From: Pyropia haitanensis
Lineage: Eukaryota > Rhodophyta > Bangiophyceae > Bangiales > Bangiaceae
Direction of reading: 5' to 3'
DNA length: 64,000 bases
Assembly: GCA_008729055.1 (NCBI GenBank)
Contig: SDUX01000010.1
Span: 2,743,090 to 2,807,089, forward strand
The position numbers and the translations under genes were made by a program. The notes below the pieces were generated by a model that ran no database searches, was not told where the DNA came from, and saw only the letters and a list, made by a program, of their open reading frames with translations. The first letter of the stretch is position 1. Each line of letters begins with the position of its first letter. Positions 32,101 through 44,701 of the stretch are shown here, in pieces.

Positions 32101-33020
32101 GGGCCGCGGCCGGCCGACCCCGCCCGCGCGTGCGGCGCGATCCGCGCCAACGGCACCGCCGCCGACCGCTGGTCTCCCTGCCCGCCCGCCCGCCCGTCCG
32201 TGCGTGCTGCCGCCATCTCGTACGGGCGGGTGCCTCTCCCCCTGCCTTCCCGCCAACCCCGCCGGTAGTCGACGTCCCGTCCGCTACCCGCTCCCGCCAC
32301 CGCCTCGCCCCGCCCTCCTGGTTTGCCTCCCCGTCGGCGGCGGTGCGCGTGCCGCCCCCGCGCCCGGCCACGCGCACGCCGCGGCGGGGCGCTGGGCGCC
32401 GCGACGGACGGGGGGCGACGGCACGCCGCCGGTGCCGCGGCCCATTGCCGCTGCCGTTGCGCCCGCCGCCGCGCCCGCCCCGCCCTCCCCTCTCTGGCGG
32501 CGGCGGTGAGCGGGCCACCCCCGCGCCCGGTCGCCCGCGCACCTGCGGGGGGGCGCCGGCCGCCGCGGTGGACTGGTGGCAACGGCGCGCCGCCGTTGCC
32601 GCGGTTCCCGATGCGGCTGGCGTTGCCGCCGCCGCCGCCGCCGCTGTACCAGCCGTCGCGGCCGTTACGGCGGCTGCCATTGGGCGGTGCGTGGCGGGCG
32701 CCCCCGCCCGCGCGGCGGCTGTGGCCGCAGACTGCTTGGGCGGCGGCGCATCGCGGGCCGCTGCCGCGCGCGCGGTGGAGGCGGCCGGTGGCGCCGGCGG
32801 GGGTTGGGGGTGCCAAGCCCGCCGCGGTGGCGGGAGGTGGGGCGTGCGGTCGACCCGCCGCCGTCCCTCTCCTTCCTCCGTGACGTCCACCCCAATCCTG
32901 TTGCTGCCCCGATCGCTTCCGTGCGACGACGGCGATCCGACGGCCGGGGGCGGGAGCGGCGTCGCGGCGGTGCTGTCGACGGAGTGCCAACCTCCTCTCG
33001 ACGGCATCAATTGGCGGTAG
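29191..33020. other. Extremely GC-rich region, no gene supported
   Basis: Contains homopolymer T (about 29239-29253) and several long C and G runs. Frames up to 830 codons (plus 30528-33020) are Arg/Pro/Ala low-complexity and mirrored by equally long frames on the other strand, so none is accepted. Confidence 0.5.
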
Positions 33021-34258
33021 GCCATCGTTTGTTTTCCTCTTTGCTCTGCCTGTCGGTGTCTGCCTGCTTGGGTGCGTCCCGCCCGTCTGCCGTCCGTCGG
33101 CGGTCATCCTTCTCTACCTCCTCCCCGGTTCACGCCAGGCGGTCCTCGTTTGAGGACATAGACATCCCTGGTGCCGTTCCCCGCTTTCTGTTTTTGGGGG
33201 AGCGGGGACGGCACGCGCGGACAACGGTGGCGTGAGAGCGCCGCCCCCTGTATTGCGCCCGCGCCGGGGAGGGGGGGCGCCGCGCCGCCTCTCCTTCCCG
33301 CCCGCGACGTCACTGCCCGCTGCTGAAATACGCAGTGGTGCAGGGAGGGGGTGCAGGGGGAGGTGGCCGTTGGCGGACGACGACGGCGGGGCGGCGCCAC
33401 GGCGGCGACTGTGTTTTTTTTTTTGACCGTGACACCCTGTTCCGTCGCCTGTGTGCGTGTGTTTGTGTGTGTGGCCTTTCGCTGGCGGCCTGTCCGTCTT
33501 CGCCCCTGTCCGATCCGCAACAGGTAGCTTCCGCCATTGATGTCGGAGCTATTCCTGTGGCCTTCCTCTTTCACCCGTGTGGTGGAGGGGGGGGTTTTGG
33601 CGCGTGCGGGTCTGCGGTGGCGCTGACTCTGCATCGCGCCCGCGCCGTGTGGGGGGGGGTCGCTCCCGCGCTCCTTGCCGCCGGCGTGCGGCGCCACTGC
33701 ACGCTGCTATTACGCAGTGCTTTGGGCAGCGGGCTGGGCGGACTGGCCGTCGGCGAAGGGCGACGCCGCCACATGCGTCGCGGTCCCGGTTCTGGGTGTC
33801 GTTGGTTATTCTGTCCTTTGGTCATTTGGTGACGGCGTGCTTCCGACGATGGAGAGAACAGGGGATGGTGCTGAGGGAGGGTGAGTTGCCCTCGGTGACG
33901 GAAAGGAGGACTCTGACAAGAGGTGCTGTCGTGGTGTGCAATGACGGCGACAGGTTTGATTCTGCTGGTGCGGCATTGATTGACAACAGTTGGCGGCGGA
34001 CGCAGAGCTGGGCGGACGCGGACGCGGCTGGCGAGACGGCGGCGAGGGAGTAAGGACGGCGGGGGGGGGTGAGGGGGGGAGGGTGGGTGTGCTTTTGGGT
34101 GGGGGCGTGGTTGGCGCGAGTGCGGGTGGGGGGGGCAGGCGAGGGAGGGTGGGGTGGTCGCGGCGAGGGACGGGCTGACGTGGGGGTGAGGTGGTGCTGT
34201 GGCGGCTGTGTGTCTTTGGCTGTTTTGATTGTGTTTGTGCGTGGTTGGTTGACCACAG

Positions 34259-34318
34259 GTGGGGGCGGACGCAGAGCTGGGCGGACGAGGACGCGGCAGG
34301 CGAGACGGCGGCGAGGGA
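34259..34318 (+). other. Representative 60-nt exon-like segment of the satellite monomer
   Basis: In each monomer a T-rich tract ending GACCACAG precedes exactly 60 nt, which is followed by GTAAGG. All complete monomers and the diverged first one (33990-34049) keep 60 nt. In one frame the segment reads WGRTQSWADEDAAGETAARE; the terminal-block version reads WRALDWADADKMGKTAARG, reminiscent of an ankyrin repeat. Splicing is hypothetical. Confidence 0.4.
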
Positions 34319-35066
34319 GTAAGGACGGCGGGGGGGGGTGAGGGGGGGAGGGTGGGTGTGCTTTTGGGTGGGGGCGTGGTTGGCGCGAGTGCGGGTGGGG
34401 GGGGGGAGGCGAGGGAGGGTGGGGTGGTCGCGGCGAGGGACGGGCTGACGTGGGGGTGAGGTGGTGCTGTGGCGGCTGTGTGTCTTTGGCTGTTTTGATT
34501 GTGTTTGTGCGTGGTTGGTTGACCACAGGTGGGGGCGGACGCAGAGCTGGGCGGACGAGGACGCGGCAGGCGAGACGGCGGCGAGGGAGTAAGGACGGCG
34601 GGGGGGGTGAGGGGGGGGAGGGTGGGTGTGCTTTTGGGTGGGGGCGTGGTTGGCGCGAGTGCGGGTGGGGGGGGGAGGCGAGGGAGGGTGGGGTGGTCGC
34701 GGCGAGGGACGGGCTGACGTGGGGGTGAGGTGGTGCTGTGGCGGCTGTGTGTCTTTGGCTGTTTTGATTGTGTTTGTGCGTGGTTGGTTGACCACAGGTG
34801 GGGGCGGACGCAGAGCTGGGCGGACGAGGACGCGGCAGGCGAGACGGCGGCGAGGGAGTAAGGACGGCGGGGGGGGGTGAGGGGGGGGAGGGTGGGTGTG
34901 CTTTTGGGTGGGGGCGTGGTTGGCGCGAGTGCGGGTGGGGGGGGGAGGCGAGAGAGGGTGGGGTGGCTGCGTTGATGGAGAGATCGACGCTGATGAGGTG
35001 TGGTGTGGTGGTGGGGGATGACGGTGGCTGTTCTGATTGTGCTTGTGTTTGGTTGTCTGTCAACAG

Positions 35067-36003
35067 GTGGTGGCGGGCGCTGGACTGGGCGGATGCGGAC
35101 AAGATGGGCAAGACGGCGGCAAGGGGATTCGTGTTGTGGGCGCGGCGAGGGGAGGGCGTGTCTGTTTTTTTTTTTTTTTGGGTTTGGGCGTGGTGTGGGC
35201 GAGTGCGGGTGGGCGGGGTTGGCAGCGCCATTCACGAGTTGCGGCGGGCGCTGCGTCCGGCTCTGTTGGGTTCTTTCGGGGGGGGAGTGGTGGGGGGCGG
35301 ACGTCACGGCGGCCTGGGGGCGGCGGCAGCGGCGATGGTTGTGGCGTCGGCGACGTTTTTGGCGGGGGTGGTGGAGAGACAGGTGTTCATGACGGTGGTG
35401 CAGTCGGTGGGGTGGTGGTGGCGGCGGCTATGGCCCTAGCCGTCGTCACTGCCGTCCTCACCGGCTTTACCATCGTTATGGGCACCTGGCTGTCTGCCGC
35501 AACTGCCAGGGACGTCGCTGCCGTCATCACTGTCGTCGCTGTCGCCGCCGCCACGGCCAGGGTCGCCGTGACGCCCGTCTGCCAGCGCTCTCACCCTCGA
35601 ATGAAGACGACGGAGCTGGGCACGGGCCGCAGCGTCCGCCGGAGCTCGTGGATGGGGGGGGGAGCGAGGGGGGCGGTCGTCGCGGCGGCCTGGGGGTGGC
35701 GGCAGCGGCGATGGTGGTGACGGCGACAATGGCGGAGGAGATGGCGGTCTCCCATGATGCCGCCGTCAACACCATCAATGATGTCGCCGCCCCCACGGCC
35801 AGGGTCGCCGCGACAACCGCCTGCCATCGCTCCCCCCCCTGCTGGTGCGGCGCGAGGACCGGCGGGTGGGGTGGGCGTGGTGGGGTGCGGGTGGTGGCGT
35901 GGTGGTGGAGAGGGACGCGCTGACGTGGGGGTGGGGTGGTGCTGTGGCGGCTGTGTGTCTTTGGCTGTTTTGATTGTGTTTGTGCGTGGTTGGTTGACCA
36001 CAG
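35067..36003. repeat. Terminal block of the higher-order repeat, copy 1
   Basis: Nearly identical to 37894-38834 and 40725-41565. It starts with a variant of the 60-nt segment that lacks the GTAAGG. It then holds a T run, a region whose plus frame is hydrophobic (MALAVVTAVLTGFTIVMG, 35431-35484), and the tail half of a monomer. Copies differ by single bases in G runs that change frame (for example near 35405 versus 38232). Confidence 0.85.
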
Positions 36004-37893
36004 GTGGGGGCGAACGCAGAGCTGCGCGGACGCGGACGCGGCTGGCGAGACGGCGGCGAGGGAGTAAGGACGGCGGGGGGGGGTGAGGGGGGGGAGGGTG
36101 GGTGTGCTTTTGGGTGGGGGCGTGGTTGGCGCGAGTGCGGGTGGGGGGGGGAGGCGAGGGAGGGTGGGGTGGTCGCGGCGAGGGACGGGCTGACGTGGGG
36201 GTGAGGTGGTGCTGTGGCGGCTGTGTGTCTTTGGCTGTTTTGATTGTGTTTGTGCGTGGTTGGTTGACCACAGGTGGGGGCGGACGCAGAGCTGGGCGGA
36301 CGAGGACGCGGCAGGCGAGACGGCGGCGAGGGAGTAAGGACGGCGGGGGGGGGTGAGGGGGGGAGGGTGGGTGTGCTGTTGGGTGGGGGCGTGGTTGGCG
36401 CGAGTGCGGGTGGGGGGGGGGAGGCGAGGGAGGGTGGGGTGGTCGCGGCGAGGGACGGGCTGACGTGGGGGTGAGGTGGTGCTGTGGCGGCTGTGTGTCT
36501 TTGGCTGTTTTGATTGTGTTTGTGCGTGGTTGGTTGACCACAGGTGGGGGCGGACGCAGAGCTGGGCGGACGAGGACGCGGCAGGCGAGACGGCGGCGAG
36601 GGAGTAAGGACGGCGGGGGGGGTGAGGGGGGGGAGGGTGGGTGTGCTTTTGGGTGGGGGCGTGGTTGGCGCGAGTGCGGGTGGGGGGGGGGAGGCGAGGG
36701 AGGGTGGGGTGGTCGCGGCGAGGGACGGGCTGACGTGGGGGTGAGGTGGTGCTGTGGCGGCTGTGTGTCTTTGGCTGTTTTGATTGTGTTTGTGCGTGGT
36801 TGGTTGACCACAGGTGGGGGCGGACGCAGAGCTGGGCGGACGAGGACGCGGCAGGCGAGACGGCGGCGAGGGAGTAAGGACGGCGGGGGGGGGTGAGGGG
36901 GGGGAGGGTGGGTGTGCTTTTGGGTGGGGGCGTGGTTGGCGCGAGTGCGGGTGGGGGGGGGGAGGCGAGGGAGGGTGGGGTGGTCGCGGCGAGGGACGGG
37001 CTGACGTGGGGGTGAGGTGGTGCTGTGGCGGCTGTGTGTCTTTGGCTGTTTTGATTGTGTTTGTGCGTGGTTGGTTGACCACAGGTGGGGGCGGACGCAG
37101 AGCTGGGCGGACGAGGACGCGGCAGGCGAGACGGCGGCGAGGGAGTAAGGACGGCGGGGGGGGGTGAGGGGGGGAGGGTGGGTGTGCTTTTGGGTGGGGG
37201 CGTGGTTGGCGCGAGTGCGGGTGGGGGGGGGAGGCGAGGGAGGGTGGGGTGGTCGCGGCGAGGGACGGGCTGACGTGGGGGTGAGGTGGTGCTGTGGCGG
37301 CTGTGTGTCTTTGGCTGTTTTGATTGTGTTTGTGCGTGGTTGGTTGACCACAGGTGGGGGCGGACGCAGAGCTGGGCGGACGAGGACGCGGCAGGCGAGA
37401 CGGCGGCGAGGGAGTAAGGACGGCGGGGGGGGGTGAGGGGGGGGAGGGTGGGTGTGCTTTTGGGTGGGGGCGTGGTTGGCGCGAGTGCGGGTGGGGGGGG
37501 GAGGCGAGGGAGGGTGGGGTGGTCGCGGCGAGGGACGGGCTGACGTGGGGGTGAGGTGGTGCTGTGGCGGCTGTGTGTCTTTGGCTGTTTTGATTGTGTT
37601 TGTGCGTGGTTGGTTGACCACAGGTGGGGGCGGACGCAGAGCTGGGCGGACGAGGACGCGGCAGGCGAGACGGCGGCGAGGGAGTAAGGACGGCGGGGGG
37701 GGGTGAGGGGGGGGAGGGTGGGTGTGCTTTTGGGTGGGGGCGTGGTTGGCGCGAGTGCGGGTGGGGGGGGGGAGGCGAGAGAGGGTGGGGTGGCTGCGTT
37801 GATGGAGAGATCGACGCTGATGAGGTGTGGTGTGGTGGTGGGGGATGACGGTGGCTGTTCTGATTGTGCTTGTGTTTGGTTGTCTGTCAACAG

Positions 37894-38834
37894 GTGGTGG
37901 CGGGCGCTGGACTGGGCGGATGCGGACAAGATGGGCAAGACGGCGGCAAGGGGATTCGTGTTGTGGGCGCGGCGAGGGGAGGGCGTGTCTGTTTTTTTTT
38001 TTTTTTGGGTTTGGGCGTGGTGTGGGCGAGTGCGGGTGGGCGGGGTTGGCAGCGCCATTCACGAGTTGCGGCGGGGCGCTGCGTCCGGCTCTGTTGGGTT
38101 CTTTCGGGGGGGGAGTGGTGGGGGGCGGACGTCACGGCGGCCTGGGGGCGGCGGCAGCGGCGATGGTTGTGGCGTCGGCGACGTTTTTGGCGGGGGTGGT
38201 GGAGAGACAGGTGTTCATGACGGTGGTGCAGTCGGTGGGGGTGGTGGTGGCGGCGGCTATGGCCCTAGCCGTCGTCACTGCCGTCCTCACCGGCTTTACC
38301 ATCGTTATGGGCACCTGGCTGTCTGCCGCAACTGCCAGGGACGTCGCTGCCGTCATCACTGTCGTCGCTGTCGCCGCCGCCACGGCCAGGGTCGCCGTGA
38401 CGCCCGTCTGCCAGCGCTCTCACCCTCGAATGAAGACGACGGAGCTGGGCACGGGCCGCAGCGTCCGCCGGAGCTCGTGGATGGGGGGGGGGAGCGAGGG
38501 GGGGCGGTCGTCGCGGCGGCCTGGGGGTGGCGGCAGCGGCGATGGTGGTGACGGCGACAATGGCGGAGGAGATGGCGGTCTCCCATGATGCCGCCGTCAC
38601 CACCATCAATGATGTCGCCGCCCCCACGGCCAAGGTCGCCGCGACAACCGCCTGCCATCGCTCCCCCCCCTGCTGGTGCGGCGCAAGGACCGGCGGGTGG
38701 GGTGGGCGTGGTGGGGTGCGGGTGGTGGCGTGGTGGTGGAGAGGGACGCGCTGACGTGGGGGTGGGGTGGTGCTGTGGCGGCTGTGTGTCTTTGGCTGTT
38801 TTGATTGTGTTTGTGCGTGGTTGGTTGACCACAG
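37894..38834. repeat. Terminal block of the higher-order repeat, copy 2
   Basis: Same organisation as 35067-36003, 2827 bp downstream. Confidence 0.85.
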
Positions 38835-40724
38835 GTGGGGGCGGACGCAGAGCTGGGCGGACGAGGACGCGGCAGGCGAGACGGCGGCGAGGGAGTAAGG
38901 ACGGCGGGGGGGGTGAGGGGGGGGAGGGTGGGTGTGCTTTTGGGTGGGGGCGTGGTTGGCGCGAGTGCGGGTGGGGGGGGGGAGGCGAGGGAGGGTGGGG
39001 TGGTCGCGGCGAGGGACGGGCTGACGTGGGGGTGAGGTGGTGCTGTGGCGGCTGTGTGTCTTTGGCTGTTTTGATTGTGTTTGTGCGTGGTTGGTTGACC
39101 ACAGGTGGGGGCGGACGCAGAGCTGGGCGGACGAGGACGCGGCAGGCGAGACGGCGGCGAGGGAGTAAGGACGGCGGGGGGGGGTGAGGGGGGGAGGGTG
39201 GGTGTGCTGTTGGGTGGGGGCGTGGTTGGCGCGAGTGCGGGTGGGGGGGGGGAGGCGAGGGAGGGTGGGGTGGTCGCGGCGAGGGACGGGCTGACGTGGG
39301 GGTGAGGTGGTGCTGTGGCGGCTGTGTGTCTTTGGCTGTTTTGATTGTGTTTGTGCGTGGTTGGTTGACCACAGGTGGGGGCGGACGCAGAGCTGGGCGG
39401 ACGAGGACGCGGCAGGCGAGACGGCGGCGAGGGAGTAAGGACGGCGGGGGGGGGTGAGGGGGGGGAGGGTGGGTGTGCTTTTGGGTGGGGGCGTGGTTGG
39501 CGCGAGTGCGGGTGGGGGGGGGGAGGCGAGGGAGGGTGGGGTGGTCGCGGCGAGGGACGGGCTGACGTGGGGGTGAGGTGGTGCTGTGGCGGCTGTGTGT
39601 CTTTGGCTGTTTTGATTGTGTTTGTGCGTGGTTGGTTGACCACAGGTGGGGGCGGACGCAGAGCTGGGCGGACGAGGACGCGGCAGGCGAGACGGCGGCG
39701 AGGGAGTAAGGACGGCGGGGGGGGGTGAGGGGGGGGAGGGTGGGTGTGCTTTTGGGTGGGGGCGTGGTTGGCGCGAGTGCGGGTGGGGGGGGGGAGGCGA
39801 GGGAGGGTGGGGTGGTCGCGGCGAGGGACGGGCTGACGTGGGGGTGAGGTGGTGCTGTGGCGGCTGTGTGTCTTTGGCTGTTTTGATTGTGTTTGTGCGT
39901 GGTTGGTTGACCACAGGTGGGGGCGGACGCAGAGCTGGGCGGACGAGGACGCGGCAGGCGAGACGGCGGCGAGGGAGTAAGGACGGCGGGGGGGGGTGAG
40001 GGGGGGGAGGGTGGGTGTGCTTTTGGGTGGGGGCGTGGTTGGCGCGAGTGCGGGTGGGGGGGGGGAGGCGAGAGAGGGTGGGGTGGCTGCGTTGATGGAG
40101 AGATCGACGCTGATGAGGTGTGGTGTGGTGGTGGGGGATGACGGTGGCTGTTCTGATTGTGCTTGTGTTTGGTTGTCTGTCAACAGGTGGGGGCGGGCGC
40201 AGAGCTGGGCGGACGCGGACGCGGCAGGCGAGACGGCGGCGAGGGAGTAAGGACGGCGGGGGGGGGTGAGGGGGGGGAGGGAGGGTGTGCTTTTGGGTGG
40301 GGGCGTGGTTGGCGCGAGTGCGGGTGGGGGGGGGAGGCGAGAGAGGGTGGGGTGGCTGCGTTGATGGAGAGATCGACGCTGATGAGGTGTGGTGTGGTGG
40401 TGGGGGATGACGGTGGCTGTTCTGATTGTGCTTGTGTTTGGTTGTCTGTCAACAGGTGGGGGCGGGCGCAGAGCTGGGCGGACGCGGACGCGGCAGGCGA
40501 GACGGCGGCGAGGGAGTAAGGACGGCGGGGGGGGGTGAGGGGGGGAGGGTGGGTGTGCTTTTGGGTGGGGGCGTGGTTGGCGCGAGTGCGGGTGGGGGGG
40601 GGGAGGCGAGAGAGGGTGGGGTGGCTGCGTTGATGGAGAGATCGACGCTGATGAGGTGTGGTGTGGTGGTGGGGGATGACGGTGGCTGTTCTGATTGTGC
40701 TTGTGTTTGGTTGTCTGTCAACAG

Positions 40725-41565
40725 GTGGTGGCGGGCGCTGGACTGGGCGGATGCGGACAAGATGGGCAAGACGGCGGCAAGGGGATTCGTGTTGTGGGCG
40801 CGGCGAGGGGAGGGCGTGTCTGTTTTTTTTTTTTTTTGGGTTTGGGCGTGGTGTGGGCGAGTGCGGGTGGGCGGGGTTGGCAGCGCCATTCACGAGTTGC
40901 GGCGGGCGCTGCGTCCGGCTCTGTTGGGTTCTTTCGGGGGGGGGAGTGGTGGGGGGCGGACGTCACGGCGGCCTGGGGGCGGCGGCAGCGGCGATGGTTG
41001 TGGCGTCGGCGACGTTTTTGGCGGGGGTGGTGGAGAGACAGGTGTTCATGACGGTGGTGCAGTCGGTGGGGGTGGTGGTGGCGGCGGCTATGGCCCTAGC
41101 CGTCGTCACTGCCGTCCTCACCGGCTTTACCATCGTTATGGGCACCTGGCTGTCTGCCGCAACTGCCAGGGACGTCGCTGCCGTCATCACTGTCGTCGCT
41201 GTCGCCGCCGCCACGGCCAGGGTCGCCGTGACGCCCGTCTGCCAGCGCTCTCACCCTCGAATGAAGACGACGGAGCTGGGCACGGGCCGCAGCGTCCGCC
41301 GGAGCTCGTGGATGGGGGGGGGGAGCGAGGGGGGGCGGTCGTCGCGGCGGCCTGGGGGTGGCGGCAGCGGCGATGGTGGTGACGGCGACAATGGCGGAGG
41401 AGATGGCGGTCTCCCATGATGCCGCCGTCACCACCATCAATGATGTCGCCGCCCCCACGGCCAGGGTCGCCGCGACAACCGCCTGCCATCGCTCCCCCCC
41501 TGCTAGTGCGGCGCGAGGGCCGGCGGGTGGGGTCGGCGTGGTGGGGTGTGGGTGGTGGCGTGGTG
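40725..41565. repeat. Terminal block of the higher-order repeat, copy 3 (right edge of array)
   Basis: Same organisation. Similarity stops near 41565, marking the array end. The two monomers before it (40187 and 40456) carry the GTTGATGGAGAGATCGACGC sequence otherwise seen only next to blocks. Confidence 0.85.
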
Positions 41566-42938
<1,373 letters not shown>

Positions 42939-43126
42939 ATGGCGTTTGGAGGGCGCCGCCCCCTGGGGCCCCCGCCGCCTGGCCGCCGCCGCCGCTGCCG
43001 CGGCCGCGGCCGGCCGCGGCGGCCCGCGGCCGGCGGCGCCGCGTCGGCCGCCGCGGCTGACCGGCGCGGCGGCGCCGCCACGCGCAGCGGTGACCACATC
43101 GACCGCCGCGGCGGGCGTGCCCGCCA

Positions 43127-43970
43127 GTGCCGGTGCCGGCGGCTGCGGGAACGACAGCGGCGGCAGCGGCGGCAGCGGCAGCGGCGACGGCGACGGCGGC
43201 AAAGCGCCGCCGCCGCGGTGCTCTCACCGACGCGGCCCGCGTCGCCCTCGACACCATCCCCGCCCGTGGCGACACGCGGCGTGCCGCCGCCGCCGCGTCC
43301 CGCGCGGTCGACACGTTCCCCGTGTGGGCGGCGTCGCGGCCCGTCGCGGCGCCCACGGCGGCGGCGGCTGCGACGGCCGCCGCGTGGCTGGCCGTGCCTG
43401 CCCGCCGCGGCCGGCCGCGGGTGTTGGATTGTTGCTGCGGGGCGGGCGCGTCGACGCGGGCGCTGGGGGCGGGCCGCCACGCGGCGGCGGTAATGGCTGG
43501 CGTGGACCGCTCGCACGTGCGGCTGTCGCGCAACGTCGGGTACCGGCGGCGGGTGGGGGTGGTGGCCGCCGGCGGCGGTGTGGAGGGGGAGGGGGAAGGG
43601 GAGAGGGATGGAGAGGGGGAGGGAGGCGGTGAGGGAGACGTTGGCGATGACGGGAGCAATGTGCTGCTGCTCCGAGCGGACGTGGTGGACCTGTGGCGCC
43701 TGGCGGCTGACGCGGGCTGGGCGCCCACCCACCACTACCTGCTCTACCCCAACCCGTACCCGTCGGCGGGGGACGTTGGCAAGCGGTGGGGGTCCCACCC
43801 AGTGCTGCCGGCGCTGCTCACCCTGGGGGGGGTCCTCGTCCTCCGCGCCAACTGGCGGCCGTACGTGGCCGAGTTTGCCGCCTCCTGCGCCGCGCTCAAC
43901 CGCCGGCTGGACGCGCTGGAGGAAGGGGCGGGGGGGGACCCTGCTGTGGCCAACGGAGCTGATCGCGGCG

Positions 43971-44010
<40 letters not shown>

Positions 44011-44350
44011 CGTCGGCCGCCGCCCCGCCCTCGACACGGGCGCGGGCGTGACGCGGTGGGCGGTCCCAGCGGCGCAAAGGTACAAAACGCTTTGGCCTGC
44101 GGTGGCTGGCGGCGGCCGCTGCGGGAGGCGGCGGCGGTGCGGGCCGCGGCGCGTTGCGGCGGTGGCGGCGGTGGGGGCGCCAGTGACGGCAGCGGCGGCG
44201 GCGTCACCGTCCGCGTCGCCTCGGTTGCGCCGGCCGCCGGCCGCGTCCGTCGGGTCGCGGGTCGGCCGAGCTGCGGCGGCCGCCGCGGTGGCGGCCGCGG
44301 AGCAGGGCGGCGGCGGGCTCGTCCCACCAACTGCCGCGCTGCCTCCGTGA
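43127..44350 (+). CDS. TrmB-like SAM-dependent (tRNA guanine-N7) methyltransferase
   Basis: The Ala-rich N-terminal part is uncertain. The frame opens after a stop at 43058-43060 and offers only GTG at 43127, while a good ATG (GCCGCCCATGG, 42939) lies in another frame, so an intron or base error probably separates them. From about 43420 the Rossmann methyltransferase core is clear: VLDCCCGAGASTRAL (SAM motif I), an acidic Glu/Gly-rich insertion (43585-43660), then HYLLYPNPYPS and KRW followed by LGGVLVLRANW. These match the TrmB family, which methylates G46 of tRNA. A poly-Ala insertion (about 43975-44010) and an Ala/Arg-rich tail are unusual. The variant YPNPYP motif occurs in a TrmB-like subgroup, so the exact RNA substrate is uncertain. 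It is convergent with the amine-oxidase-like gene. Confidence 0.65.
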
Positions 44351-44701
44351 GCGACGGATGGGTCGGGAGGGAGTGCTGGTCCGGGGAGGGGGGGGGGCGG
44401 TGCGCTGCACCCGTGGTTGCCGCACGGCTGCGCGTACCGGGGGGCGGTGCGGCGCTGCCGGTGGCTGGCGGCCGCGCGGCGCTGTTGTCCCGCCCGGCCC
44501 GCCGCTGGTGGTGGTGATAGCCGGCACCTGCGCGCGCCACCGTCTGGCGCGCACGTCAAGACAAGAGACGCTGTGGTCGGTTGGTCGGGCGCTGCCCCTC
44601 TCTCCTCCCCGCCCCCCGCAAGTCCCCCCTCGGCGCCCTGCGCGTCCTCTCCCTTCCCGTCGCGCATGCAGCCGCCCCTCCCCTCTCTCACACCCTCAGG
44701 A
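44351..44701. other. Convergent intergenic spacer
   Basis: 350 bp between the stop codons of two convergent genes; a pyrimidine-rich stretch at 44597-44698. Nothing else seen. Confidence 0.5.

Larger units (their letters stand above)
33236..41565. repeat. Satellite array with higher-order structure (270-bp monomers plus ~0.94-kb block)
   Basis: Monomers of 269-271 bp start at 33990, 34259, 34529, 34798; at 36004, 36274, 36544, 36814, 37085, 37354, 37624; and at 38835, 39105, 39375, 39646, 39917, 40187, 40456. Each series ends in a longer block beginning at 35067, 37894 and 40725. Block-to-block distances are 2827 and 2831 bp, so seven monomers plus one block form a higher-order repeat. Length changes fall in G runs. 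Diverged relatives precede the array from about 33236. No protein-coding constraint is evident across monomers. Confidence 0.92.

Noticed and set aside
30528..33020. 830-codon plus-strand ORF
   Set aside because: Mirrored by 621-codon and 438-codon minus frames; composition follows DNA bias in all frames and no domain is visible.
35527..38058. An 843-codon minus-strand ORF (and similar ones at 33571-35307 and 38265-40183) across the satellite, with a 90-residue Pro-rich repeat
   Set aside because: It exists because the monomer is about 270 bp and stop-poor. Equally long frames run in the other minus frames, and monomer lengths of 269-271 bp change frame between copies, so no frame is conserved.
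33990..41565. CRISPR-like array
   Set aside because: Monomers are contiguous 270-bp satellite units without unique spacers, in a eukaryotic context.
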